A DNA stretch of 64,000 nt from Hemibagrus wyckioides (Eukaryota > Chordata > Actinopteri > Siluriformes > Bagridae): assembly GCF_019097595.1 (NCBI RefSeq), contig NC_080716.1, forward strand, positions 29,043,401-29,107,400. Direction: 5' to 3'. A model generated the notes under the pieces. That model did no database searches. It saw nothing but the letters and a program-made list of their open reading frames with translations, and was not told the DNA's origin. Each line of letters opens with the position of its first letter. Position 1 is the stretch's first letter. Positions 10,501 through 22,800 of this stretch are shown piece after piece. Made by a program: the position numbers and the translations under genes.

Positions 10501-13500
10501 AGGACCAGAGTAACTCTACTGGATGGACAGTGAGACGATACACACACAGTGAGAGAGGGTCAGATTGTTCACATTGGGGATCAGTTACAGGATCTACATG
10601 TAACATCAGCTTCCTCTCCACATCCTACACTGGAGTTTACTGGTGTGAGTCTGAATCTGGAGAAAACAGTAATCCTGTCAACATCACAGTGCATGGTGAG
10701 TCTTCATGTAGTAGAAAAGGAAAATGTTTAATTAGAGAATACTCAGAACTCTGAGCTTCCAAATGGGAGAAAAATTGTTCAACAATAGACACTTAACTAG
10801 TTTCACTCAGTGATGTTTTGAAAGACTAAAATAGAGTGAATGAAGCTGTAATGTAGCTCTACACATCTATAGCCTTACATTCCTATTCAGAAGAATTTTC
10901 ATCCAATTCCACACCACCAAACACACTAATGAGTTTCAAAGTGAAATTAAACAGTGGTGTAAATTCTCTCTTCTAGATGGTGATGTGATCCTGGAGAGTC
11001 CTGTCCATCCTGTGACTGAGGGACATCCTCTGATTCTACGCTGTTTATATCGCAACCCAAATCCCTCAAGCCTCAGATCTGATTTCTATAAAGATGGATC
11101 AGTTCTCCAGAACCAGGCTACAGGAGAGATGATCATCCAAACTGTCTCAAAGTCAGATGAAGGTTTCTACCACTGTAAACAGCCACAGAGAAAAATTTCA
11201 CTGAAAAGCTGGCTCTCAGTCAGATGTGAGAAATCAATTTCTTCTGATTTCATTTTCTTTTATTGACACAGATGTACAGTGTTTAACATTCAAATCTATT
11301 TCTTTCCTCATTATCAGGTTCTAGGTCCAGTATTGGAACAGTAGGAGTGGCTGTGGGGCTGAGTTTGGCATTTTTGTTCATCATTTCATTAATGTTAATG
11401 CTCCTGCTTTGGTACTGCAAAATAAAGAAAGGTCTGATATCTGCTTTAGCTTTTACAGAATTTGTGGTAGAACTTTGATTATGGAGAATTTGACAAATAC
11501 TAATTTATATGGAAATGGAAACTTTATTTAAAAAAGGCCTGCTTTAGAATATTTGACACATTTGAATGAATATCCTGATTACGGTGCACAGTATAAAACT
11601 GTAGATTTGTAAATAAAATGTAGATTGCATAATAAATAAACATTAACTGCAAGTCCTAAATGTGGAAATAATAATCTATCTGCAATGTTATTATGACTGC
11701 TTAAAAGAAAGTGTTTGCCTTAGTATTTACATCCTGATACATCCTGATCAGATGTAGAATCTTTCTCTCTTTATAGAAAAGCAGCAGAAAACCAATCAGA
11801 CATCAGAGCGCAATCAGAACCAGTCAAGAGCTGAAGACTCTCTTTCAGGGCACACACCACTTCAGGCTGGTCAGACACTGTCTCAATGACTGTTTATATC
11901 TACATTTGTTCATTAAAAAAAAATGAAACATCCATTGATGATCTTTGGAATCTTTGTTCTGTTTTCTGTAGGAAGTGCTAACATCTATGCCACTGTGGAT
12001 GAGTTAGACATGAGTGAAACAGGTAGCTTTTCATTTTAGATATTTCCTCTTGCATTAGGAGTTTTAACTATAGATTAACTCTATACAGTAAAGTACAGAA
12101 GTGACTTGTAGAGACTAACACACTGCACTGTGTTCAGGTGAAGCTGCAGATGAGACCAACGAAGCCACTTACACACAGGTCACAAAGAAAATGAAGCCAA
12201 ACAGGAACAATGGTAGAGTATTTTAATGCCACAACATTCCACATAAATCTACAAGTAGGAGACAATTGTCACAAGGCACTCAGGGCCTGAACACCGGAGG
12301 GAGCCATCGCCCGAATATTGACCGTTTCTGCCCACTTCCGGTTTATTGGCGTATTTAAGCAGTGTGTTATCTCAGCTCCTATGCAAAGCATTGTTTCTGT
12401 TCAGTTACTTGCCAAGCCTTGATTTAGTCATTGTTTAGATTGCCCGTGTATGAACTTGCCTTGTTCTATTATTAACTACGAGTTTCGGATTTGAGTTTCG
12501 GTTTTGTTCTCAGTGTTGTTTTCTGGTTTTTGACCCCTTTCGCCTCGTTTCCTCGACTAAGATTTTGCCTGCTGTCCTTATAATAAATCTGCAAATGGAT
12601 TCTAACACCCCGGTGTCCGACGAGTCATTACAACAATATATTCAGTCATCTATAAGACTATATCCAAGCTTCCACCACATGTCTCATATAAGCTTGGATT
12701 TTCTCCCATATCATAGTCAGTCAGTCAGCCATCACAGGCCATAAAAGACAAATCTCCTCGTTGAGTTTCTCATAAAACAGATCTCACATGCTGAATGATA
12801 AAGGAAGCTAAAGAATAAATTAAGCTCTATTGATTTAAGATTCAGTATTGTTTATGGCATGCTTATGCCACAAGGAATAAAACACAATAGGGTGCATTGG
12901 AAGAGGAAAATAACTCATCCTAACATCCCCTAATTGATTAATGTTATGGCTAAGATGTTGATTTTTTTTATTGTATTTATTATTTCATTATAGGTTCTTA
13001 CCTCACCAGACTCCCTGTGGTATATGTAATTTCACTGACTGATGTTCTTAACTACTGCAGATGCAGATGCTGAACCCAGTGTTGATGATGTGACTTATGC
13101 TGATATAGAAATAAAACCAAAGAAAAACTCAGAGACAAATAAAGGTACAGCAAATCAAGGCGTGATAATTATCACCTGCATCCTAAACTCTGATGTAATC
13201 CAGATTATATTCAGTATAATAATTCAAGATTTCTTGCTCCAATTAGAAAAAGCCAGCGTGGGTGCGGATTGCATATACTCGGAGCTGAAGCTGGACATGA
13301 AGGTAAAACTTGATAATGGATTGTTGTAAAGCTTAAACACAAACCAGCCAACATGAAGTAAGGGTTGTGTGTTGGGTAGAATCTGGGCTCTTGCAGTTAT
13401 AAGGTGAACTACAAAAACATTGAAATCTTTGTGTTTACACCGACACAAAGTCTGAACACCCAGAATGTCTAGATACCTGGAGAACATTCCATCATCTCAA

Positions 13501-14091
13501 TCTGCTTAGTTAGCTATAATAGTAAGCTATAAAAATTCAAAGTAGTTACTAATTTGTCAAGTTAGAAAGTTATTACTAGTTAGTAACATCAATTTAATGT
13601 CACCTTTTTAGTATCCAGTCGAAACAGAGCAATGCATCCTGGTCTTCTACCTCTCCTGAATAGGAATGGTCCTTCCTTAAGTTCATGCAGACCATTAGAT
13701 TAGAGAAGAATAACAGTTGTCCCAGGCTAATCAGAACCCTGCACATACTGGCACAACTAAACAGAGAAAGAAAAAAACCCCGGAGAAATACTGGATGCAA
13801 TATACATAAAGGTCTGATAATTGCTTTAGCTAAGTTTTACAGTATATGATCAGAACTTATTTGATTATGGAGCATTCGGCAAATACTAATTTATATGGAA
13901 ATGTTAACTTGATTTAAAAAATAGGTCTTCTTTAGAAAATTCATTAATTCTGCATCCAAATTTTTCCAGTATGTGAGCAAGGGGAAGTGGTTTGTTGTGG
14001 AAACAGAGAGGCTAGTGTTGCAAACCTGAATCTGGTTTTATGCCTAATATACCTTTATTTATATTATCTCCTTCTCTCTCTGCAGACTTGA
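7537..14091 (+). CDS. LITR/Fc-receptor-like inhibitory-type Ig receptor, 4 Ig domains, complete
   Basis: Thirteen exons join in frame to 563 aa: 7537-7567, 8908-8943, 9415-9717, 9855-10172, 10420-10695, 10977-11225, 11318-11431, 11777-11869, 11972-12022, 12138-12212, 13061-13144, 13247-13302, 14086-14091. All introns but the last are phase 1, the usual pattern for Ig receptors. Order: signal peptide (1-22, split over two exons), D1 (23-123), D2 (124-229), D3 (230-321), D4 (322-404), transmembrane helix (about 411-437), then a tail built of small exons. Paired Ig cysteines with YxC motifs are visible (GIYTC, DVYRC, GVYWC, GFYHC). Tail motifs are NIYATV (Y479), ATYTQV (Y502), VTYADI (Y528, canonical ITIM) and CIYSEL (Y554). 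This points to a plasma-membrane leukocyte receptor recruiting SH2 phosphatases. The ligand is unknown. The resemblance to channel-catfish LITRs is from memory; FCRL/CD22-like is the alternative label. Confidence 0.85.
8128..8476. repeat. Perfect 124-bp inverted repeat, 101-bp loop
   Basis: Bases 8128-8251 are the reverse complement of 8353-8476; I found no mismatch by eye. The arms are AT-rich. The pair sits in intron 1 of the LITR-like gene and would fold into a long RNA hairpin in the pre-mRNA. No known transposon ends were recognised. Confidence 0.85.
8486..8601. repeat. Perfect 55-bp inverted repeat, 6-nt loop
   Basis: Bases 8486-8540 are the exact reverse complement of 8547-8601, with loop TAAAAA. 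It starts 9 bp after the larger inverted repeat. Such a tight palindrome is unstable in replication, so it is either young, protected, or an assembly fold-back artefact. Confidence 0.9.
12267..12632 (+). mobile_element. Solo LTR of a Ty3/gypsy element, 5-bp target duplication
   Basis: A 366-bp unit begins TGTCACAAGG and ends CATTACA. It is flanked on both sides by ACAAT (12262-12266 and 12633-12637), the 5-bp duplication expected for gypsy integration. It is similar along its length to the LTRs of the chromovirus at 15.2-19.5 kb read on the minus strand. Shared blocks include GAGGGAGCCATC, CCCGAATATTGAC, GTATTTAAGCAG and ATAAATCTGCA/ATAAAGATCTGCA. It lies in intron 10 of the LITR-like gene and marks an excised full element. 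Confidence 0.85.
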
Positions 14092-14702
14092 CTGGACTTC
14101 CACTTTGGTCATCTGTGGTGTATATTGGTTTTAATGTGAGAAGTGCGGTTACATCAGCATTCCAATGATGTTTACTCTCGAACAGCTTAAAATTCAGCTT
14201 TCATGAAATAATGATGTTGCAGATGACTTGGAATGTTCAGAAAAAAATTTAAGGCAGGCTTGCAAACATAAAATGCACTTTATTTTTAGTTTTGCTTTTC
14301 AGTGTCACTGTTTAACTGCAGAAGACTAGGCTTTTCCAATATACTTATCAGAGGTTATATTTAAACTTACATGTATAAGACTCTTATAGCTGGTCACTTT
14401 CGAAACATGTCTTACTAGAAACTACTCCTAATACACACACAAGTCTGGCACTTGTAATGACTTGTAAGAACTACTGTAATGTAATGAATCTGGGCCTCAA
14501 CTGGATAAATCTTTAGACAGTATGTTAATGTGGTTCCTGTGGGTATAAAAAAAAACAGAAGTTCTCTTGTGCAGACCAGATCAACTGAAATGTTGTTTTC
14601 TAAACTTAAATGATATTTATGTTAACACTTTGTTTACCATAAAATATGGATTTGAATGATACCAAACATGCCCTGGGGAATATTTGACTTTAACATAGTT
14701 TA
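14092..14702 (+). other. 3' UTR region of the plus-strand LITR-like gene
   Basis: Sequence after the TGA stop has no coding content. I see no canonical AATAAA before the SINE; the first clear AATAAA is at 15017-15022, beyond the SINE. The transcript end cannot be fixed by eye. Confidence 0.3.
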
Positions 14703-14945
14703 GGTTATAGAAATATCCTTTATTTGTCACAAATACATTACAGCACAGTGAAATTCTTTCCTCACATATCCTTTCCTTGGAGGTTGGGGTGAGAGCACAG
14801 GGTCAGCCATGATACAGTGCCCCTGGAGCAGAGAGGGTTAAGGGCCTTGCTCAAGGGCCCAACAGTGGCAACTCAGCAGTGCTAGGACTTGAACCCCCAA
14901 TCTTCTGGTCAATGACCCAGAGCCTTAACCACTTGAGCCACCACC
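14703..14945 (-). mobile_element. tRNA-derived SINE
   Basis: Read on the minus strand it starts with a tRNA-like head: A-box-like GTGGCTCAAGTGGTTAAGG, then GGTTCAAGTCC, a good polymerase III B box. It continues with a conserved body (CTGTTGGGCCCTTGAGC) and ends with a tail containing TGACAAATAAAGG. Relatives are at 21.7-22.0 kb and 44.2-44.6 kb, which defines a family within this window. Confidence 0.8.
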
Positions 14946-15241
14946 ACACCCAGCTTATCAGGTTTAGTTCACATGGTTGATTTGATCAATATTCCTGATC
15001 ACCTTACATTACTTTAAATAAAATATTGCCACAAAAATCAAACACATTGTGAAACAACTTTCATGCAGCGGTTTAAATGCTCTAATAGATGCCTTACAAA
15101 GTCCTAGGATGTATAGGGCACATTAAAATGAAAACAAAATGGTTGTTTTTTTATTGCTTATTTTATTTAATTATTCATGAACACATTCTAACAAAATTAT
15201 TTGTTAGAAATTTGACTTTTTTTATATTACCATTCCTCTAC

Positions 15242-15620
15242 TGTAAGGACGCACTCGAGGCAGGTGTAGTAGAATCCATATGCAGATCTTTATTCACAAA
15301 AATGGCAGGCAAGAATCGGAATCGATATGGCTAAGCGAAAGGGTCAAAAACTGGAAAATCAATAACTAGCGAACAGAAACCAAAACCGCAAAACCGAGAC
15401 TCGTAGAAAAACAGTAACAGGCAAAGATCATACACGTAGCAGGCAATCAGGAGCCATAAACAAGGCTTGGTACGTAATCCACTAGAGAGAACAATACTTC
15501 GCAGGGAACAATAGGCAGCGTGCTGCTTAAATACCCGAGTAAGACAGGAAGCGAGTTCACAAATGTCAATATTCGGGTGATGGCTCCCTCTGGCGCTCTG
15601 GTTCTGCAAGCATCGTTACA
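15242..15620 (-). repeat. 3' LTR of the chromovirus
   Basis: It is near-identical to 19107-19485. On the minus strand it starts TGTAACGATGC and ends at GCGTCCTTACA. It contains the GTATTTAAGCAG block shared with the solo LTR at 12.3 kb and a GTGAATAAAGATCTG polyadenylation-like block. Confidence 0.9.
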
Positions 15621-16680
15621 GAACCCCCCCCCCTCTAGGAACACCTCCAGGTATTCGTTGATGCGGGCACCCCCGTGGACGAGGAGCAGGTCGATTCTGG
15701 AAGCTCAGATGGAATTCCTCAGTGAGCGAGGGGTCGAGAATGTCCTGTGCATTAACCCAACAACGTTCCTCTGGGCCGTAACCCTCCCAATCCACCAGAT
15801 ACTGAAGGCGGCCACCTCGACGATGGGAATTCAGAATGGTGTGCACCTGGTAGGCAAGGGAGCCATCAATGTCCAGTGGTGGGGGTGGTTCAGTGATAGC
15901 GGGGCCGGTGGTCTGAGGCTCGTGGAAGGGCTTAAGTAGAGACACATGGAAGGTAGGCGAGATACGATACGATGCTGGAAGCTCAAGGCGGAAAGAAACT
16001 GGATTAACTTGGCGTAGAATTTTAAATGGGCCAACAAACTTGGGGCTGAACTTATGACAAGGAAGTTTCAGTTTTATATTCCTAGTAGAAAGCCACACCT
16101 TCTGACCCACTTGGTAAGCTGGGTGGGGACGCCGACGCCGGTTAGCTTGGATCTCTTGTCATCGGATCGCCCTCTGGAGACGAACATGGGCTCTTTCCCA
16201 GACCTCCTGACTACGTCTTGACCAGTCCTCAACTGTAGGCACATCCGAGGGTTCCCCAGACCAAGGAAAGAGCGGAGGTTGATAGCCCAATACACATTGG
16301 AATGGAGTTAAGCCGGTCGAGGAGTGGCGCAACGAGTTTTGGGCATATTCAGCCCAGGGGAGAAACTCACTCCAACGGTGTTGCTCACGGCTGCAGTATG
16401 TTATTAGGAACCTCCCAATTTCTTGATTAAGCCGCTCCGCTTGGCCATTGGACTGGGGGTGATACCCAGAGCTGAGGCTGACATTGATCCCGAGTTGTTT
16501 GCAAAACTCCGACCACACACGAGATGTGAACTGTGGGCCGCGATCAGAAACAATGTCCTCGGTTAAGCCATAGTGACGGAAGATGTTTTGGAAAATGGCT
16601 GTGGCTGTTTCCATGGCAGTAGGCAGACCTTTCATGGGGATTAACTTGCAGAACTTGGAAAATCGGTCGATTACAACCAT
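15616..16680 (-). pseudogene. Chromovirus pol: integrase core and chromodomain
   Basis: The reading frame is broken between 16110 and 16159. The upstream part (16680-16159) begins in the first catalytic Asp region and carries the DDE triad described for the whole element. The downstream part (16110-15616) holds the GPF-type region ([10 protein letters not shown]) and a chromodomain. Chromodomains direct such elements to particular histone marks. A frameshift or small deletion at about 16140 separates the parts, so integrase is probably non-functional. Confidence 0.8.
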
Positions 16681-16878
16681 GACTGTGGTGAAACCTTGAG
16701 AGACAGGGAGGTCTGTGAGAAAGTCTACTGAGATGTGAGACCAGGGTCGGCATGGAACTGGCAGTGGTTGAAGTAGACCTTCTGGTAGCTGACGGCTCGT
16801 TCGGGATTGTGCGCAGACTGAGCAGGAACGGATAAACTCCTCGACATCGTGGTTGAGCGATGGCCACCAGAATCTTTG

Positions 16879-17960
16879 TCATACCAGCTGAATGGTTCTA
16901 CGGGTGCCGGGGTGTCCTGAACTCAGGCTCTCATGGGTCCATCGTAATACTTGATGGTGGAAACCTGTGGGTACATAAACTTTGGTAGGTAGACATGTTG
17001 GGGGAGGAGCCTCTGTCGATTGAGCCCGTTCGATTTCACTCATCAGGTCCCACTGCACACGAGCTACTTGGACAGATGGTGGAAGGATAGGCTCTTGGCT
17101 GGATGGTGGCTGCAGGGTTTCATGGATTCGAGACAGGGCATCTGCTTTCCCATTCTTAGACCCGGGCGGTACGAGACTGAAAACTTGAATCATGTAAAGA
17201 ATAGAGCCCACCTAGCTTGCCGTGGGTTGAGACGCTTGGCTTCCCGAAGATAGGCCAGATTTCTGTGATCGGCAAGGACCAGGGACGGGTGGCGGGCCCC
17301 TTCGAGCCAGTGCCTCCATTCTTCCAGGGCAGCCTTTATCGATAGTAGTTCCCAGTTCCCTACGTCATAGTTAATTTCGGCCGGTGTGAGCTTTCGGGAG
17401 AAAAAAGCACAAGGATGCAGTTTTCCAGACTCAGATTGACGTTGAGAAAGCACAGCCCCTATCCCACAGCTCGAAGCGTCCACCTCCAGTACGAACGGCA
17501 GCTCAGGGTTAGTTACTTTTCTTAAGTTTCTGAAAAGCAGCTCTGGCGTGATCAGTCCACTTTAATTTCTTGGGCTTGTCTTTCAGCACTGAAGTCATTG
17601 GGCTAGCAATGGTACTGTAGTTCCTGATGAATCTCCTGTAAAAGTTCGCAAATCCGAGGAAGCGTTGCAAACCCTTGATGGAGGTAGGTTCGGGCCAGGA
17701 TGTAATGGCGGACACTTTCGATTGATCCATTTCCACTCCTTCATGCGAGATTACATATCCTAAAAATGTTACTGTGGAACGATGAAACTCACATTTCTCC
17801 AGTTTCACATAGAGCTTGTGGTTGGTGAGGCATTGGAGGACAGCACGAACATGAGAAACGTGTTGATCTAGGCTGGTGGAATATATGGAGGATGTCATCT
17901 ATGTAAGCAATGACGAATTTGTTTAGCATATCCCCGAACACTTCATTGATAAGTGACTGG
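16879..17960 (-). pseudogene. Chromovirus pol: RT thumb/connection, RNase H, integrase zinc region
   Basis: 17960-17509 has [20 protein letters not shown] and then FLGYVIS and [14 protein letters not shown], typical of the RT palm C-terminal half. 17483-17190 has the RNase H start [14 protein letters not shown] and AHR-like DHRNLAYL. 17211-16879 leads to the integrase N-terminus with [12 protein letters not shown] (HHCC region). Frames change between these parts at about 17900, 17500 and 17200. Confidence 0.8.
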
Positions 17961-19095
17961 AAGACGGCGGGGGCGTTCGTAAGGGGGCGTTCGTAGGTGT
18001 GTGGTGAGTAAGAAGGCCCTCCCTAATGGGCTGATCATTTATGGCAGTGACTTTTAACGGCGGAGTGCATGGGATAGTAGATTGGCCGAGCTCACGGACC
18101 AGGTTGCTGTCTATCAGGTTCACTGCTGATCCAGAGTCAACCAGCGCTGTGACGAAAAAACGAGAGTCATTGTGAAGGATGTAGGCAGGAAGAGAAACCT
18201 TAGAAACCAGCTTCACGACTCCTCTCTGGGATGTGGCAGGCTTCCCTGGGCATTGGAAGACTCTGTGACCTGGTTGTCCACAGTAGAAGCACAGCTGCAT
18301 CTACACACGGCGTTCACGCTCCACCTCGAAACACGAGACCTCCCCAGTTGCATAGGCTTGGTGACTTCCTCCTTCTGGCTGTGGTATTCCATAGTGCAAC
18401 ATGGTGAGGAACAAGGTGTGGGGGTGCGAGTACAATGCTGGCACCGCAGGTTGTCAAGGCGAATAGCAGTGGATATGTACTGGGAGAGAGTAACATCAGT
18501 GTCTCTGCACGCCATTTCCGCCTTCAGCTCTCTAGTAAGTCCTTCCCGAAACACCGCTATTAATGCCGCCTCATTCCAGCCTGACTGAGCAGCGAGCGTG
18601 CGGAACTTAATAGCAAAATCAGCAGCTGTATCAGTCCCTTGGAGTAATTCCAGTAATAGGACAGAAATGTCTTTACCTCCTGCCGGATACTCAAACACTT
18701 CCCTGATCAGATTTGCGAAGTAATCAGCTGAGGTCTGGACCTGAGGATCCGAATCCCACACAGCCGAAGCCCAATCCAGCGCTTTGCCCGTCAGCAGAGA
18801 TAAAAGGAATGCGCATCTGATGCTATCGCTGCAGTATACCTCCGGCTGTTGAGTGAAAAAGTTGTCACACTGGCGCAGGAAACCTCGGCATCGATCCGCG
18901 GCACCATCAAACTTTTCTGGCAGCGCGAAGCATGGAAATTCACTGGGGGAGGCGGAACTGGAGCTGCGGCGGGAGATTGTCGTTGTCGTAGCAGCACGTT
19001 GGTGGCTTTTAACGCCTCCACCTGGTCCTGGTAGAACCGGATCATATGTCTTTGGCGAACTATGGTTGCACGAGGATCCGCTGGATTCTCTGATG
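17923..19095 (-). pseudogene. Chromovirus gag, zinc knuckle and protease
   Basis: The first part is proline- and glutamine-rich (18791-19095, MDSTTPASSA start). A second frame (18213-18761) carries the capsid-like ADYFANLIREVFEYP and GLTRELKAEMACRD text. A third frame holds the CCHC knuckle and the aspartic protease motif ALVDSGSAVNLID. Two frame changes break the polyprotein. Confidence 0.75.
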
Positions 19096-19106
19096 GCGAA
19101 GTATTC

Positions 19107-19485
19107 TGTAAGGACGCACTCGAGGCAGGTGTAGTAGAATCCATATGCAGATCTTTATTCACAAAAACGGCAGGCAAGAATCGGAATCGATATGGCTAAG
19201 CGAAAGGGTCAAAAACCAGAAAATCAATAACTAGCGAACATAAACCAAAACCGCAAAACCGAGACTCGTAGAAAAACAGTAACAGGCAAAAATCATACAC
19301 GTAGCAGGCAATCAGGAGCAATAAACAAGGCTTGGTACGTGATCCACTAGAGAGAACAATACTTCGCAGGGAACAATAGGCAGCGTGCTGCTTAAATACC
19401 CGAGTAAGACAGGAAGTGAGTTTGCAAATGTCAATATTCGGGTGATGGCTCCCTCTGGCGCTCTGGTTCTGCAAGCATCTTTACA
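19107..19485 (-). repeat. 5' LTR of the chromovirus
   Basis: This is the promoter-bearing LTR, 379 bp, differing from the other copy at a handful of positions (for example the last bases, CTTTACA against CGTTACA). High similarity implies a recent insertion. Confidence 0.9.
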
Positions 19486-19869
19486 TCTACCATGTATCCA
19501 ATTTATATGTTAATTAAAATCATTTAACCAGCCTCTCATGTTACACTGTCACTAAATTTAAGGCGTTAATTAGAAAAGGTGCTCTTTTTAATACCCATGG
19601 GCTTATTTCAGTTTGTGTACTTACAGAAACATTCTTTTATCAGTTTCATGTTAAATGCACAGTCCAGGAAAGTGAGATGAGTCTAAGAAAACTGTGGAGA
19701 AATTGAACACATCGGAGCACACAGCATCGGTTCACATCACAGCATTTAGACATGAAAGTTCCTTCATAAATTGAATTTAATTGAATATGCAAATTCAATT
19801 ATTTTAATTTACAATGTATTAAGCATTAATGCATTATCTATAGTCATGAGGGAAATGAAGGCACCCCTC

Positions 19870-22800
19870 TGTAACAACAAATTGCCAGAGGGAACCCTCA
19901 CCCAAATTCCGGGTTGAGGTCGCTTCTGGAGTCATATGAACTTCTAGGGTTTTCACACACAATAAATACAGCATGCATGCTGTGTTTATTGCAAAACATT
20001 CTTCTTTATAGCCGTACCAAGCCTTTTCTGCTTTGCACATTTTTGTGTATGACCTCGCTACAGTTCCTAATTCGTATTTGGTTGCAAACGTTTCTGTACA
20101 GTTCCTTCGGCTATGCCAAGGCAACAAATCTAAGGCCAAATACGCTATCAAGTTCCATACCTGAGCACCACAAAGTGGCTGGAATGATGCTTCCCTTCTG
20201 GCTGTGCAGGGATACCAACACCTCATTGTCCCAGTATATCACCATGACCATTCATCTGGACAATCTTCTGTGCCAACAATGCACTGACAGCTGTTCACTC
20301 ACCAGTTTCTGGAACATTGCCACTAGGTAGGAGAGAGCAGAGTCCTTGCAGCTAAGGAGGACCCAGGAGTCCTAGGAGTGACAAGTGCCCACCTCCAACT
20401 CTGCTTTTATTAGGGACAGTCATGCCACCACTGCTCCATCTGCCACTTCATCTAAGGTGGGATGGACATTTAGTTTACACCGACCTTACAATTGCATCAT
20501 GCTCATGACATTTACCATGTACAACCCTTTCACGTCACAGCTGTGGATAACCGACCAATCGGGGAAGGTTTAATCACAAGTCAGACCATCCCCATAAGGT
20601 CAGATTATTCCATACTGAGGAACTCTGCTTTATAATCATTCTGTCCACATCTAACCCCATCATCCTGGACTTCCTTTCCCTGCCTGTCCTGGAATAATAG
20701 AGAACTTATGCAATGGTATGCCTACTGCAAAAAACACCGTCTGCTGAACTTTGTGACTCACACATGCCTCACCACCACAGTTGAAAGCCCCCACACTCAG
20801 GGACCCAGGATTATACCACAGGAATATCACGATCTCAGGGAGGTCTTGAGCAAAAAGAAAGCCAACAAACAACCACCACCATCCCTGGGACCACCATAGA
20901 CTTGTTAATTTATGTCATGCCACTGGAGGGCTGTATATATCCTCTATCCCAGCCGGAGAGCAAAGCTATGGAGGAATACATTGAGGAGGCCTTGGCTACA
21001 GGATATATTTGGCCATTCACATCTCCAGTGGCTGCAAGTTTGTTTGTTTTTTCATGAGTGGCATCAATTACCAGGGCCTAAACTCCATCACTGTCCACTA
21101 CCCCTACCCCTACCATTAATCCCAGCAGCTAATCCAGACTGAGTCTGCCCGGGCAGCCTTCAATGACCTTAAGGTCAGCTTCACTACAGCACCCATACTT
21201 ACACCCTGACCCCCTCCCATTCATGGTGGAAGTGGATGCATCCAGCTGTGGCTTGAGACAGTGTTATCAAGTGCCATGGGGAAATTTTCCATCCTGGAAA
21301 ATTGTTTCCCTGTGCCTATTTTTTCTGTAAATTGACATCAACAGAGACTAACTACCATGTGGGAAATTGAGAATTGCTGTCCAGAAATAAAGCACTTGAG
21401 GTGTTGCAGCATTGTCTTGAGTGGGCACAAGATCCCTTTCAAGTAATCACAGACCACAAGGAATATATAAAGAATATGAAGTGCTTAAACCCCTGACAAG
21501 CCAGAAGATTCTTTACCAGGTTTCACTTTATGGTAACCTATAGGCCTGGAACAAAGAATGGTAAAGTGGATGCCCACTCCTGCAACCACGACCCCATGCA
21601 ACTGTCTTCAGACCCAGAATCGATTCTTACCCCCTCCATTGTGTTAGTGCCAGTCAGATGGGATCTCATAGTGGAAATCTGCAGTCGGACCCACCACCTC
21701 CCAAATGTCCTCCCACCAAGCAATACATTATTATATAAGTTGTCTTTATTTGTAACATAAACATTACTGCACTGTGAAATTCTCTCTTTGCATATCCCAT
21801 CCTTGGGGGTTGGGGTCAGAGTGCAGAATCAGCCATGATGCAGCACCCCTGGAGCAGGGTGAGTTGGGGGCCTTGCTCAAGAGCCAAACAGTGGCAGCTT
21901 AGCGGTGCTGGGGCTTGAACCCCAATCTTCTAGTCAATGACCCAGAGCCTTAACCACTTGAACTACCACCACCATCCGTACTACATGCCAGCCATGCTAC
22001 ATCCATGAGTTATGCAGAGGGTCCACACAGCTCAGGCCACCTGGCAATCACTGAACCCTGTCAGAGCCTGCCCCATCTGTTCTCAAACCAACCTGAGCCA
22101 CCAACTCCCAGCAGGACTTCTCATATCCCAACTCCCCAGTTCCAATGGATTTACCATTCTAGTGGCAGTTGACTGATTCTCTAAGTTCTGCAGACTAATC
22201 CCTCTCAAAGGACTGCCCACAGCAATGGACACAACCCTGTTTCATCAGTCGTTTCAGATATATGGTCTTCCAAAGAATATTGTGTATGATCAGAGAACAC
22301 AGTTTACCTCCAGAGTCTGGAGTGCGTTCTGCAGTCAACTCAATATTAACATTAGTTTAACTTCCAGCTAACACCCCCAGTCCAATGACTAGATAGAATG
22401 GTTGAACCAAGAGATCAGTCGATACCTGGCATACGTGGCGATACGTGGGAGTCGATACAGCCACGAACAGCGCCGGTAGAATGAGTTTCTCCCCTGGGCT
22501 AAATACGGCCAGAAGTCCTTCACACACTTCTCCATCATATCAACACTCTTCTAATGTCTCCTGGGATACCAGCCCTCTCTGTTCCCCTGGTCTGGAGAAG
22601 CGTCCGACATCCCTGCTGTGGATGACAGGATTCAACATAGCCAATTATTCTGGTAAAGTGCCCAAGAACGCATGCAGAGAGCTTTACATAGACAATGGAT
22701 TCAGGCATCCCAGGTACCGTGTTGATCAGTGGGTGTGGCTCTCCACCCAGAACTTGAAGGTAAGACTCCCTTGCCTTAAGCTCAGCCTATGCTTCATTTG

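Larger units (their letters stand above)
15242..19485 (-). mobile_element. Ty3/gypsy chromovirus, two LTRs, RT-deleted
   Basis: LTRs of 379 bp (15242-15620 and 19107-19485) begin TG and end CA and are nearly identical. The element is flanked by TCTAC duplications (15237-15241 and 19486-19490). On the minus strand, 5' to 3', it holds gag (19110-18215, frame-shifted), a CCHC zinc knuckle (CFYCGQPGHRVFQC, about 18290-18250), a protease DSGS site, the second half of reverse transcriptase with YIDD, RNase H, integrase (D..D..E seen as [22 protein letters not shown]) and a C-terminal chromodomain ([15 protein letters not shown]). A polypurine tract (CTAGAGG then a G run) abuts the 3' LTR. A deletion removes the first half of RT at about 17985-17998, where an ACGAACGCCCCC repeat marks the junction. 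It is therefore not autonomous. Confidence 0.92.

Noticed and set aside
14890..14945. tRNA gene on the minus strand
   Set aside because: A and B boxes are present, but no cloverleaf acceptor stem closes and the unit continues into a SINE body and tail.
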